Assembly (NCBI GenBank): GCA_002395085.1 | Contig: DGVV01000099.1 | Location: forward strand, 1 to 20,779 | From: Ruminococcus sp. UBA4275 | GTDB lineage: Bacteria > Bacillota > Clostridia > Oscillospirales > Ruminococcaceae | Length of the DNA stretch: 20,779 nt | Direction: 5' to 3' | Part shown: positions 13,646 to 20,779 of the stretch, in pieces | How the letters are laid out: each line of letters starts with the position of its first letter | How positions within the stretch are numbered: the first letter of the stretch is position 1 | Position numbers and translations under genes: made by a program | Notes under the pieces: model-generated | The model's database searches: none | What the model was told of the DNA's origin: nothing | What the model saw: the letters and a program-made list of their open reading frames with translations, nothing else

Positions 13646-15088
13646 ATGTCTAATTTATCTGATACCAAGCCATTACCGATTCCGCCTGAGCCAAAACCAC
13701 GTCCGCAGAACGTGCAAAACAGTGTACAAAGAACGCAAAACGCACCGCAAATGCAGCGCCGCACACAGTCAAACGGTCAGACCGGACAACGCCGAAGCGG
13801 ACAGCATCCATATTCGCGGCAGAATCAGCGCCCCGTACAGCGGCAAAATCCGCAAACGGTAAGGGCAAATCCATATCAACGGCCAAATGCGCAGGCGCAA
13901 ATGCGTACAAATTATCCGGAACCGGACTTCACCGATTATGATGAAGACGAAATTGAGGATTACGAATACGATTATACGGCTGATGCCGGTATTCGCCGAC
14001 CTTCTTTTCAGCAAACGCAAGGTGAACCGCGTCCGCAGTATCGGCGGCAGCAAACACCGGAATTTGATTATGAGCCGGAAAGGCCGCAGAAAAAGTCCAG
14101 AAAACGAAAAAAACGCCGCCGCAAGCATTCCTGTCTGTGCAGAATCATTGTAACGCTGCTGACAACTGCCGTGATTCTCTTCGGAATCTACTCCGGAATC
14201 GTTCTGCTCGGCATCAAAAGGGTTCGATATGAACCGACAGATACACGAAATCTCACGGAAAGCATGGCGGAACCCGACGAAAAAGTTCATAATCTTCTCC
14301 TCGTCATCACCGACAGCAACGGAAAAGATCGCGGCAGAGCCGATGCAATCATGATGATTTCAACGAGTAAGCATAACCAAACCATTACAGTTTCGTCGTT
14401 CATGCCCGATTCCTACGTCAGCATTCCTTCACACGACACGGATAAGCTCGCCGCTGCATACAATTACGGCGGCGCAACGCTGCTGATGGACACCATTGTC
14501 AACAATTTCGGGATTCCGGTTGACGACAACATCTGCATCAATTTCAAGTCATTTATCCGGTTGACCGATGCACTCGGCGGTGTGAAGCTCACGCTGACAG
14601 ACGATGAAGCTGCTGCGGTCAACAAAATCCTGAAAAGCGAAATCAACAATCTCATGAGCGAAGCAGAATCTGCTGATTTGCTGCCGAGCGGCGGAACTTT
14701 TCTGCTCAATGGCAAACAGGCGCTCGCTTACGCCCGCATCCGCGTCTCGCAGACCGCTGATTTCATCAATACACAGCGCCAGCGCGCAGTCATGTCGCTG
14801 ATTCTGGAACGGCTCAAGCATCCAAGTCCCGGCGCTGTGCCGAAACTTCTCGCAAATGCGCTCCCCGAACTCTCCACAAATATGTCAAACGGAGCATTGT
14901 ATCTGCGGGCAATTCAAGCGCCGTTCACGTTATACACAAGCGATATGCAGACGCTTCGTCTGCCTGCCGATGACACCTACACCGTGCAAACTGCACCAAA
15001 CGGTCAGACTGTTCTGGCGGTAAATTTCGAGAAAAATCTCGATCTCTATCTCACCGCAGTCAGAGAGGAGCAGGCGCCGCATGAGTAA
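13646..15088 (+). CDS. LytR-CpsA-Psr (LCP) family membrane protein
   Basis: The protein has 480 residues. A long cytoplasmic N-terminus (1-160), rich in Gln, Pro, Asn and Arg with an acidic Asp/Glu/Tyr patch (92-110) and a Lys/Arg block (149-161), precedes one membrane helix (about 166-190) and an extracellular LCP domain (about 213-390). Family enzymes attach wall polymers such as teichoic acid or capsule to peptidoglycan. Visible motifs are GRADAIM (230-236), KLAAAYNYGG (267-276) and YARIRVSQTADFINTQRQ (362-379). The usual arginine of the SxxRDT loop is missing: that segment reads SSFMPDSYVSIP (250-261). Enzymatic activity is therefore less certain. AGAGAGG precedes the ATG. It overlaps the WYL gene by 8 bases. 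Confidence 0.88.
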   Translation: MSNLSDTKPLPIPPEPKPRPQNVQNSVQRTQNAPQMQRRTQSNGQTGQRRSGQHPYSRQNQRPVQRQNPQTVRANPYQRPNAQAQMRTNYPEPDFTDYDEDEIEDYEYDYTADAGIRRPSFQQTQGEPRPQYRRQQTPEFDYEPERPQKKSRKRKKRRRKHSCLCRIIVTLLTTAVILFGIYSGIVLLGIKRVRYEPTDTRNLTESMAEPDEKVHNLLLVITDSNGKDRGRADAIMMISTSKHNQTITVSSFMPDSYVSIPSHDTDKLAAAYNYGGATLLMDTIVNNFGIPVDDNICINFKSFIRLTDALGGVKLTLTDDEAAAVNKILKSEINNLMSEAESADLLPSGGTFLLNGKQALAYARIRVSQTADFINTQRQRAVMSLILERLKHPSPGAVPKLLANALPELSTNMSNGALYLRAIQAPFTLYTSDMQTLRLPADDTYTVQTAPNGQTVLAVNFEKNLDLYLTAVREEQAPHE

Positions 15089-16118
15089 TCAGGCAATTTT
15101 TCGTTTGCTCGACCTGCTGCGCACGAAAACAGATCAACAGCACAGGCTGTCAGCACAGCAAATTCTCTCGCTGCTTGCCTCAGAATATGGCATCCGGATG
15201 AACCGCCGCACGCTGAAGGGCTATCTCGAACAGCTCATAGCATCGGGGTATCCGCTGAATTTCTCATCCCGCAAACGCTATAAGCAGGACGGTACAATCG
15301 AAATTGTCCAGACAAACTGGTATCTCGATCCGCAGTTTGAACCGAGCGAAATCCGGCTGATGATCGACCTGCTTCACGCCATGCCCATGCTGCCGGAGCA
15401 AATCCGCGAGAACCTCGAACGGAAACTCAAGCAGATTTCCCCTCCGACAGCAACCGAACAGACCGGAGAAAACGCGGCCAAATATCTCCACAGACCGCCC
15501 GCAAAGCAGTTGATGTTTACCGTTGATCTGATCTGTGAAGCAATCCGGCAGGATTGCATGGTGCAGTTCCGGTACTGTTCATTTGTCCTGAAAGACAACC
15601 AAATACAACTTGAACCGCGGCTGCGAGAGGACGGGAACGAACGTTTGTACATCGTCAGCCCGTATGAAATCGTTGTCTCGAACGGCAGATATTACCTCGT
15701 CTGCTGCAAAGAACCACACGAAACAATCTCCTATTACCGCATTGACCGCATCAGCGACATCGAACTGCTGCCGTCCCTGATGCGTCTGCCGCTGAAAGAT
15801 CTCCGGGCGGATGCGGCAGAATATCCCCGTCATCCGGCGGAACGTCTCTATATGTTCAGCGGCGATGCCGTCACCTGTACGCTGCGGATTCAGCCGGATG
15901 TGCTGAATGATGTGGTAGACTGGTTCGGAGAGGATGCCGCTGTTGAGGCGAATGAGGACAACACACTTCTCATTACAGTAAATGTGCAGCCGACTGCGAT
16001 GCATCATTGGGCGATGCAGTACGGTGGTGCAGTTGAGGTTCTCTCGCCGCAATCGCTGCGGCAGGAAATTGCAGCAACGGTTCACCGCATGGCACAAACA
16101 TACGCCGAAGATTCATAA
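15081..16118 (+). CDS. WYL-domain transcriptional regulator
   Basis: The protein has 345 residues. The N-terminal helix-turn-helix (about 1-65, with RRTLKGYLEQLIASGYPL) resembles the YafY/DeoR type. The WYL domain (about 145-228) has VQFRYCSF, SPYEIVVSNGRYYLVC and YYRIDRISDI, and a C-terminal WCX-like extension follows. WYL proteins sense nucleic acid or nucleotide ligands and control diverse genes, including DNA-damage and phage-defence functions; the target here is unknown. It begins inside the end of the LCP gene, with GAGAGGAG just upstream, so the two are co-translated from one promoter. A terminator follows. No defence or mobile genes lie nearby. Confidence 0.88.
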   Translation: MSNQAIFRLLDLLRTKTDQQHRLSAQQILSLLASEYGIRMNRRTLKGYLEQLIASGYPLNFSSRKRYKQDGTIEIVQTNWYLDPQFEPSEIRLMIDLLHAMPMLPEQIRENLERKLKQISPPTATEQTGENAAKYLHRPPAKQLMFTVDLICEAIRQDCMVQFRYCSFVLKDNQIQLEPRLREDGNERLYIVSPYEIVVSNGRYYLVCCKEPHETISYYRIDRISDIELLPSLMRLPLKDLRADAAEYPRHPAERLYMFSGDAVTCTLRIQPDVLNDVVDWFGEDAAVEANEDNTLLITVNVQPTAMHHWAMQYGGAVEVLSPQSLRQEIAATVHRMAQTYAEDS

Positions 16119-16121
16119 ACG

Positions 16122-16155
16122 AAGCCCCCTCTGAAAGCTCAGAAGGGGCTTTTTT
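16122..16155 (+). terminator. Intrinsic terminator of the LCP-WYL operon
   Basis: AAGCCCC...TCTGA (16122-16134) pairs with TCAGA...GGGGCTT (16139-16151), a 12-bp stem with one internal mismatch and a 4-base loop, followed by a T-run to 16155. It begins 3 bases after the WYL stop codon. Confidence 0.88.
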
Positions 16156-16169
16156 GACCGCAAAACAAG

Positions 16170-16199
16170 AGGGGAGTGCCTGCTGCGATGCACTCCCCT
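16170..16199 (-). terminator. Probable terminator for the minus-strand VWA gene
   Basis: AGGGGAGTGC (16170-16179) and GCACTCCCCT (16190-16199) form a perfect 10-bp stem with a 10-base loop. On the minus strand it is followed by CTTGTTTTG, a weak T-tract. It lies between two converging genes and about 60 bases past the VWA stop. Another imperfect GGAGGA/TCCTCC stem (16238-16253) lies between it and the gene. Confidence 0.55.
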
Positions 16200-16260
16200 G
16201 AGTATGAAACTTGCGTATCTGCGAGACTTTGCTCAGGGGAGGATGTTTCCTCCGCCCCGC

Positions 16261-17622
16261 TTATCCCGCGATCTCACGAATGTTGCGCACGATAATATCG
16301 TGCAGAAGCTCCACCTCGTAATCACCGATAATCGGCTCAAGATGGCTTTCTCCCACACCGGAATCATCCGTCAGGAAGACGTAATTTGCACCGGTCATAA
16401 TCGCTGCCGCACGACCAAACAGTTCGGTTTCGCGGCCGGAATTCGATGCCACAACCGGCACAAGACGTACACCCATTTTCGCAGCGTTCGAGATCGCCGC
16501 CTGCAACTGTTCCTCCCGCCCGTCATGCGGCGGGGCATCAAAAATCAGAAAGGCGATCTTATTTGCGTCATCAGACCAGACATCGGGCGACATGGTTTCG
16601 GAGAGAATATCGGCAACTGCCTCCGGCCAGTCTCCGCCGCCGTCAGCAAATTCCGCATTGAGAAGTGACTGCACCTTGCGGAGATCATCCGTAAACGGAT
16701 TGCACTTCGTCACGTAATCGTCGCCCTCGTCGCGGTAGAAGTTGACCGAAAAGACAACATTCTCCGCAGCCACCTCCTCGGCAATCGAGGAGAAATCCTT
16801 TTGCAGATAGGCGATCTCGTCACTCATCGAACCAGTGGTATCAAGAATGAACATCACCTCGGTCGTATCGTATACGGCGGTGTCGCCGGTGAGTTCAACC
16901 TGATACGATGCCTGCGAAACAGATTTGCCGTTATTCTGCTGATCGGCCTTGCGGGATGCATCCACCGTGACATCCTCTGCGCCTTCCACTTTCAGCGTCA
17001 GCGTTTCGGAAACATTCGATGCCGGATCATAAAACAGATACGCCATGCCGTCCGCATCGCTGACCGCCGACCAGATCAGGTCGCTGCCGTCATACAATGC
17101 AGCAACCGCATTCCGAACCGGTTCTCCGGCGCGTTCACATTTCACGGCTACTCTGCCGGTCGGGTCAAGACCAAAGGAAGGAAATTCGATGTTGCCTCCT
17201 TTGACGAGGTTCGAGAAGAACCCCCAGTTCTCGTTGTCGTTCCATTCGCCGGCGGTGAGAACGAAAGCATCCGCATCCGAATCATACGGCGGCAGTTCTA
17301 CGGGTTCTTCGATTTCAGCGGGGGCATCCGCAGATGGAACTTCTGCTGCGGCATCGAGTGCCTCGTCATCAAGAGCGCCCTTTCTGTCACCCTCTCCGCC
17401 GACCATCTCGCCTGCATCATCCGCAGCGAAGTCTGCGCTGATTGCCTCCTCTGCGGCAGGTGCTTCAGCGGGTTCACCCTCTGAAGCTTTCGCGGGCGGT
17501 TTTTCAGATGCGGATTCCGCATTCATTGCAGGTGTTTCTGCGGGTGATTCTGCACTGCCGCAGCCGGTCAGCAGCGCCGCGGGGATCATCAGAGCGAGAA
17601 GTGCGATTGTAGTACGTTTCAT
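16261..17622 (-). CDS. Secreted lipoprotein with von Willebrand factor A domain
   Basis: The protein has 453 residues. A signal peptide ends in the lipobox LLTGC, so Cys21 should be lipidated and the protein anchored outside the membrane. A long Ala/Glu/Pro/Ser linker (22-110) acts as a wall-spanning stalk. A beta-rich region (about 145-245, GRVAV...LYDG...DADGMAYLFYDP) looks like a carboxypeptidase-regulatory or Ig-like fold. The VWA domain (about 255-430) has the metal-binding DTTGS (261-265), GGGDWPEAV (328-336) and LIFDAPPHDG (359-368). VWA domains bind proteins or metals; no specific partner can be named. The start is set by AAGGAGGA before the ATG at 17622; an in-frame ATG at 17649 lies upstream of that site. 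It has its own promoter and is probably monocistronic. Confidence 0.9.
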   Translation of the reverse strand: MKRTTIALLALMIPAALLTGCGSAESPAETPAMNAESASEKPPAKASEGEPAEAPAAEEAISADFAADDAGEMVGGEGDRKGALDDEALDAAAEVPSADAPAEIEEPVELPPYDSDADAFVLTAGEWNDNENWGFFSNLVKGGNIEFPSFGLDPTGRVAVKCERAGEPVRNAVAALYDGSDLIWSAVSDADGMAYLFYDPASNVSETLTLKVEGAEDVTVDASRKADQQNNGKSVSQASYQVELTGDTAVYDTTEVMFILDTTGSMSDEIAYLQKDFSSIAEEVAAENVVFSVNFYRDEGDDYVTKCNPFTDDLRKVQSLLNAEFADGGGDWPEAVADILSETMSPDVWSDDANKIAFLIFDAPPHDGREEQLQAAISNAAKMGVRLVPVVASNSGRETELFGRAAAIMTGANYVFLTDDSGVGESHLEPIIGDYEVELLHDIIVRNIREIAG

Positions 17623-17658
17623 AAATAGTCCTCCTTTCGGGTGGTTCATGTTATCCTC

Positions 17659-17687
17659 ATTATAGCAGATTACGCCGCAGGTTGCAA
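17659..17687 (-). promoter_or_regulatory. Sigma-A promoter of the VWA lipoprotein gene
   Basis: On the minus strand TTGCAA (17687-17682) and TATAAT (17664-17659) are 17 bases apart. The leader to the ATG at 17622 is about 30 bases. Confidence 0.7.
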
Positions 17688-17727
17688 CAACAGCGCGGTG
17701 AATTTTCCGTTACAAATCCATGACCAA

Positions 17728-17867
17728 CCCCCTCCCCCATGTAATCTTTTGTCATGATTGCGGGGGAGGGGGCAAAAACCACGCAGTAGAGCCATTTTCG
17801 AGACCAGGGGAGGGGTACTCCCCCGCCCATTTTCAGCGAGGGAGACGGGAAACAAGGAGTCCCCCCT
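17728..17867. repeat. GC-rich inverted-repeat patch, possible dispersed intergenic repeat
   Basis: CCCCCTCCCCC (17728-17738) and GGGGGAGGGGG (17762-17772) form a perfect 11-bp outer stem. Six further pairs (17741-17746 with 17756-17761, one wobble) lie inside after a 2-base bulge. A second small stem, GGGGAG/CTCCCC, sits at 17807-17823. The short word CCATTTTC recurs at 17792 and about 17826. The patch runs into the last codons of the neighbouring peptidase gene. Its strand asymmetry and structure differ from the other gaps. Whether it recurs elsewhere in the genome cannot be seen from this window. Confidence 0.5.
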
Positions 17868-18408
17868 GCGCTTTCAGCCATGCATGACACCTGTCATAAT
17901 CAGGAAATACACGGTAGACCGCCGCGTAAAAATCCCTGGAATGATTCGGATGAATCCGGTGGCAGAGTTCATGCACGACCACGCTGTCAAGAACATCCGG
18001 CGGGACGGCTGCCAGCAAACAATTAAAACTGAGATTGCCGTTTGCGGAACAACTGCCCCACCGTGTCTTCTGACAGCGAATTGTGATGCGCCCGTAGTCC
18101 ACGCCAATGCGTTCAGCAAAATACGCAACCCGCTGCGGAATGATCATCGCCGCCTTCTCAGCCATCTCCCGCAGCTCCGCAACGGTAAATGCCGCAGGGC
18201 ATCCCGCAGCTTCAAAGGCAGAACGGTTCTTCTGCAAGACCCGCTCAATGGCATCTGCTTTCTGCGTTACAAATTTCCGGATGCTGGCGTCGGACATCTT
18301 CACGGGTGCGCGCACCAGAACCTGACCGTCACGGGTGATCTCCGCGCAGAGAGATTTACGACTGCTGCGGATGACCTCGACCTCCGCAGAAATACCTTCA
18401 ATTTTCAT
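17833..18408 (-). CDS. YgjP/SprT-like zinc metallopeptidase (DUF45, M48-like)
   Basis: The protein has 191 residues and no signal peptide or membrane helix, so it should be cytoplasmic. The zinc site is HELCH (146-150) with the downstream His156 in NHS, the usual arrangement of the YgjP family. The upstream RWGSCSANGNLSFN segment (116-129) is the second family hallmark. The biological substrate of the family is not established. AAGGAGGG precedes the ATG at 18408. It lies downstream of the LRAT-like gene on the same strand, separated by a hairpin. Its last eight or so residues (VSRLPR) are encoded within the GC-rich repeat patch, so the C-terminus may have been replaced by inserted sequence. 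Confidence 0.9.
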   Translation of the reverse strand: MKIEGISAEVEVIRSSRKSLCAEITRDGQVLVRAPVKMSDASIRKFVTQKADAIERVLQKNRSAFEAAGCPAAFTVAELREMAEKAAMIIPQRVAYFAERIGVDYGRITIRCQKTRWGSCSANGNLSFNCLLAAVPPDVLDSVVVHELCHRIHPNHSRDFYAAVYRVFPDYDRCHAWLKAQGGLLVSRLPR

Positions 18409-18430
18409 AAGCCCTCCTTATGATGCAGAA

Positions 18431-18456
18431 AGGGCAGACCCGAAAGAGTCTGCCCT
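18431..18456 (-). terminator. Hairpin terminator after the LRAT-like gene
   Basis: AGGGCAGAC (18431-18439) and GTCTGCCCT (18448-18456) make a perfect 9-bp stem with an 8-base loop. On the minus strand a short TTCTG tail follows, so termination may be partial and allow readthrough into the peptidase gene, for which no separate promoter is evident. Confidence 0.6.
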
Positions 18457-18473
18457 GATCTTGTCAAAAAAGA

Positions 18474-19469
18474 TTACCGGAACAGCGGCACGCGGAACTG
18501 CCAGTTCTGACTGTTCAGCAGCGATTGCAGCATACTCGAAACCTGCATGGATTCGCTGACGCCGGTTTTGCACCAGAACACAAAGTGTTCGCAGTTATTG
18601 GTCAGCAGACTGTAATGGGTTTCGCCCAGCCGCGACCTTGCGCGCGCGACGGTTTCTTCCGGCGTATAGAGATGATAGCCATACTGCCGCTGCAAATTCA
18701 AAGCGAGTTCCTCAGAGTTGGGATCACGCGCCGGCGAACTCCCCTGCGCGCCCAGCACAACCGGCGGCTGATAGGGCTTCGGGAAATCCAGCACAAAATA
18801 CTCAGAATCATCGCGCAGAAAATTGCGGAGACTGGTTGCGTGAACAGTGGCGTGTCCGATGGTCATACTCGCGGGGATCGCATAATGAATGACACAGGTA
18901 TCGCTGACATAAATGCCGTAATGTTCATATGCACCATTGCGGCGCACCACCCCGATAATGTCTCCGTACCGTGCCTGCACCGGCTGCTGCTTCGGCGGCA
19001 AGGACGAGAGTTTCTGCACAGCGGGGTCGCTGCCGACATAAGGATTGACCGGAGCGGCGGGCAGCGGATAATTCGGCGCACCGTTCATGGGCGCGACGGG
19101 CGTTATGGGCGTAGAGAAGGCTGGCGTCACTGCCTGCGGAGAATACGGCGTACTGTATGACGGTCCGCCCGCATGGAGATTCGCAGCGAGATTTGCCGAA
19201 CGCCTTGCCATTTCCTGTTCAAGCTGTTCCTGCGTACCGCGGTCCACAATCTGCCCGTACTTATCGACAATCCGGCAAGCACCGCTGACAACATGGCGCT
19301 GCAAGGTATCCTCCCCGACGTAATCGAGATCCTCCCAGCAGTAATCCTTATCCATGATGGTGAATCCAGTATCGCTGTGACTGCCGTAACCGCCTGAGCG
19401 GTCGGAGTATGAATCAAGTTTATTGGCAAGTCTGTCCATGCCGCGGCTGACCGCATCCCAGAAATCCAT
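18474..19469 (-). CDS. LRAT/H-rev107-like (NC domain) papain-fold protein
   Basis: The protein has 331 residues. Residues 1-100 form an uncharacterised N-terminal region (MDFWDAVSRGMDRLANKLD..., with a helical EQLEQEMARR stretch). A Pro/Ala/Ser/Tyr-rich linker (about 101-165) follows, and then an LRAT domain (about 167-303). The catalytic residues of the lecithin:retinol acyltransferase/PLAAT family are all visible: His183 in EHYGIYV, His195 in VIHYA exactly 12 residues later, and Cys293 in NNCEHFVFWCKTG. This permuted NlpC/P60-like fold carries out acyl transfer or phospholipase reactions in eukaryotes; the bacterial substrate is unknown. No signal peptide or transmembrane segment is evident. 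GGGAGGAATC precedes the ATG. It has its own promoter. Confidence 0.85.
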   Translation of the reverse strand: MDFWDAVSRGMDRLANKLDSYSDRSGGYGSHSDTGFTIMDKDYCWEDLDYVGEDTLQRHVVSGACRIVDKYGQIVDRGTQEQLEQEMARRSANLAANLHAGGPSYSTPYSPQAVTPAFSTPITPVAPMNGAPNYPLPAAPVNPYVGSDPAVQKLSSLPPKQQPVQARYGDIIGVVRRNGAYEHYGIYVSDTCVIHYAIPASMTIGHATVHATSLRNFLRDDSEYFVLDFPKPYQPPVVLGAQGSSPARDPNSEELALNLQRQYGYHLYTPEETVARARSRLGETHYSLLTNNCEHFVFWCKTGVSESMQVSSMLQSLLNSQNWQFRVPLFR

Positions 19470-19538
19470 AATGATTCCTCCCTTATTGAAATGGATGTTG
19501 AAAAAAGGGGCGATGTATGCGATGTACTATCTGCATAT

Positions 19539-19567
19539 ATCATACCACAAATCTGCAAATAATGCAA
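19539..19567 (-). promoter_or_regulatory. Promoter of the LRAT-like gene
   Basis: On the minus strand TTGCAT (19567-19562) and TATGAT (19544-19539) are 17 bases apart, with TGG directly before the -10 (extended -10). The leader to the ATG at 19469 is about 60 bases. The rest of the 19470-19694 gap holds only the phosphorylase terminator. Confidence 0.65.
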
Positions 19568-19641
19568 GCCCTGCGGAAAACAAGGTATTGCAGCGCGAGG
19601 ATTTTGAATGGACGGTGTATGTAATCCCGTGAAGCGAAACG

Positions 19642-19679
19642 AAAAAGGGCTGTCCCCCGCCGAAGCAGAGAACAGCCCT
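19642..19679 (-). terminator. Intrinsic terminator of the GH94 phosphorylase gene
   Basis: On the minus strand AGGGCTGT-type arms (19672-19679 with 19646-19653) form an 8-bp stem around an 18-base loop, followed by TTTTTC. It begins about 15 bases after the phosphorylase stop codon. Confidence 0.7.
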
Positions 19680-19694
19680 CATCAGATCAGATTA

Positions 19695-20779
19695 TCAGCC
19701 AAGCACCACGATGACTTCGTGTTCGCCGCCCTCAGCAAAGACCGGAATCACATTGCCCTCGATTGCCTTGCCGTCAACCGTCAGGGACTTCACGCCCTTG
19801 CAGACATGATCCGGATTCTGCACGGTGATGTTGTAGGTTGCACCGCGGAACTGTCTGGTTGCCTGGAAGCCATCCCACTCGTGCGGAATGGACGGATCAA
19901 TCTTCAGACCGTCGAAGTCCGGCTGTACACCGATGATGTACTGGGAAATTGCAACCATATTCCAAGCCGCCGTACCGGTCAGCCAGGAGTTCTTGCCCTC
20001 GCCGAAGCGGGAAGCATCCTTACCTGCGATCATCTGACCGTAAACATACGGCTCGGTCTTGTGCAGGTCGGAAATCTCCTCGTTGAATGCCGGAGCGATC
20101 TTGCTGTAATACTCAAACGCCTTGTCGCCTCTGCCGGCATACGCCTCTGCGCAGATGATCCACGCATTGTTGTGCGTGAAGATACCGGCGTTCTCCTTGT
20201 AGCCACCCGGATAGGTCGAAATCTCACCATACTGGATGTAGTATTTCGAGAATGCCGGATTATTCAGCACAAGACCGTACTTGGTGTTGAGGTACTTGTC
20301 AATGGAGTTGAGGGTCTTGATGTCAGCGCCCTGATCCTTGCCGATCTCGGACATGACTGCGAAGCCCTGCGGCTCAATGAAGATCTTGCCTTCCTCGCAC
20401 TCCTTGCTGCCCATCTTGTTGCCGAATGCATCATATGCACGGAGGAACCAGTCGCCGTCGAATGCGGATTCCATGACATTCTGCTTCATCTTGTCGATTT
20501 CAGCCTGTGCCTTAGCCGCCTCGTCGTCCTTGCCCAGATGCTTCAGGATGCCGACATAGGTCGGACCTGCATAGGTAAAGAGCGTTGCGACCATAACGGA
20601 CTCTGCAACCTTGGAATAACCGCCCTCTGCGGCAAACTTCGGGTTCGTGTAAGTCTGGAAGCTCTCGCCCGGCTTATCGGAGAAGCAGGAGAGGTTAATG
20701 CAGTCGTTCCAGTCTGCGCGCATTGCGAGCGGCAGGCCGTGCGGACCGAGGTTATTGACGATATGATAGAAGGAAACGG
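19695..20779 (-). CDS. GH94 disaccharide phosphorylase, likely cellobiose phosphorylase (C-terminal part)
   Basis: The coding frame runs without a stop to the window edge, so the N-terminal portion is missing and only about 361 residues are seen. The enzyme family splits cellobiose-type disaccharides with phosphate to give a sugar 1-phosphate and a free sugar, saving ATP. Reading from the edge, the sequence has HGLPLAMRADWNDCINL, with the conserved DWND motif that holds the general acid, then YPGGYKENAGIFTHNNAW, then SWLTGTAAWN and the C-terminal IDPSIPHEWDGF and RQFRGATYNITVQN segments. These match GH94 (cellobiose, laminaribiose or related) phosphorylases; cellobiose specificity is inferred and would need the missing N-terminal half. 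The internal Met at 20723 is not a start. Glucose 1-phosphate from this enzyme could feed glycolysis, but no operon link to pfkA is visible. Confidence 0.92.
   Translation of the reverse strand, partial: VSFYHIVNNLGPHGLPLAMRADWNDCINLSCFSDKPGESFQTYTNPKFAAEGGYSKVAESVMVATLFTYAGPTYVGILKHLGKDDEAAKAQAEIDKMKQNVMESAFDGDWFLRAYDAFGNKMGSKECEEGKIFIEPQGFAVMSEIGKDQGADIKTLNSIDKYLNTKYGLVLNNPAFSKYYIQYGEISTYPGGYKENAGIFTHNNAWIICAEAYAGRGDKAFEYYSKIAPAFNEEISDLHKTEPYVYGQMIAGKDASRFGEGKNSWLTGTAAWNMVAISQYIIGVQPDFDGLKIDPSIPHEWDGFQATRQFRGATYNITVQNPDHVCKGVKSLTVDGKAIEGNVIPVFAEGGEHEVIVVLG

Noticed and set aside
17660..17890. Small minus-strand open frames over the GC-rich patch
   Set aside because: They translate the inverted repeat into low-complexity peptide, have no ribosome binding site and match no family known to me.

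Overview
The window looks like a chromosomal segment from a Gram-positive gut or rumen Clostridia, most likely Ruminococcus or a close Oscillospiraceae relative. The evidence is the Firmicutes-type origin-linked gene block, strong AAGGAGG-type ribosome binding sites, consensus sigma-A promoters, moderately high GC, a GH94 cellobiose-phosphorylase-type enzyme, and the c-di-GMP and two-component regulators typical of that group. Genus is inferred from sequence feel only; no database was searched.

Layout. (1) 66-3584, minus strand: a phosphofructokinase with a non-canonical nucleotide site, then a membrane-bound PAS-GGDEF-EAL protein whose GGDEF site is degenerate and whose EAL site is intact. 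(2) 3639-5881: a divergent promoter region, then an OmpR-type response regulator and its overlapping histidine kinase. (3) 5947-13416, plus strand: the conserved block rpmH-rnpA-yidD-yidC-jag(khpB)-mnmE-mnmG-rsmG, which supplies ribosome and RNase P parts, membrane protein insertion, an RNA-binding regulator, tRNA wobble-uridine modification and 16S rRNA methylation. Strong intrinsic terminators sit inside the block after rpmH and after jag. (4) 10818-13523: four perfect copies of the 16-bp palindrome TGTTCCACGTGGAACA, a ParB-binding (parS) sequence: one at the mnmE/mnmG junction and three clustered just after rsmG. (5) 13582-16155: a consensus promoter driving a LytR-CpsA-Psr (LCP) membrane protein and an overlapping WYL-domain regulator. 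(6) 16170-19567, minus strand: a von Willebrand factor A lipoprotein, a GC-rich inverted-repeat patch, a YgjP/SprT-like zinc metallopeptidase, and an LRAT/H-rev107-like protein with a complete His-His-Cys triad. (7) 19642-20779, minus strand: the C-terminal part of a GH94 disaccharide phosphorylase that runs off the window.

The main structural surprise is that the rpmH-to-rsmG block and its parS cluster are present, but their usual neighbours are not. A two-component system lies where dnaA commonly sits before rpmH, and an LCP/WYL pair lies where parA/parB (or noc) commonly follow rsmG. The cis-acting centromere-like sites have stayed while the trans-acting genes are elsewhere or lost. The first perfect parS site after rsmG also pairs with a decayed copy beside it to form an apparent rho-independent terminator for rsmG. 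No tRNA, rRNA, CRISPR array, insertion sequence or recognisable oriC (DnaA-box cluster) was seen. Gene-free gaps longer than about 200 bases (3585-3795, 5882-6113, 13417-13645, 19470-19694) hold the regulatory elements listed below.
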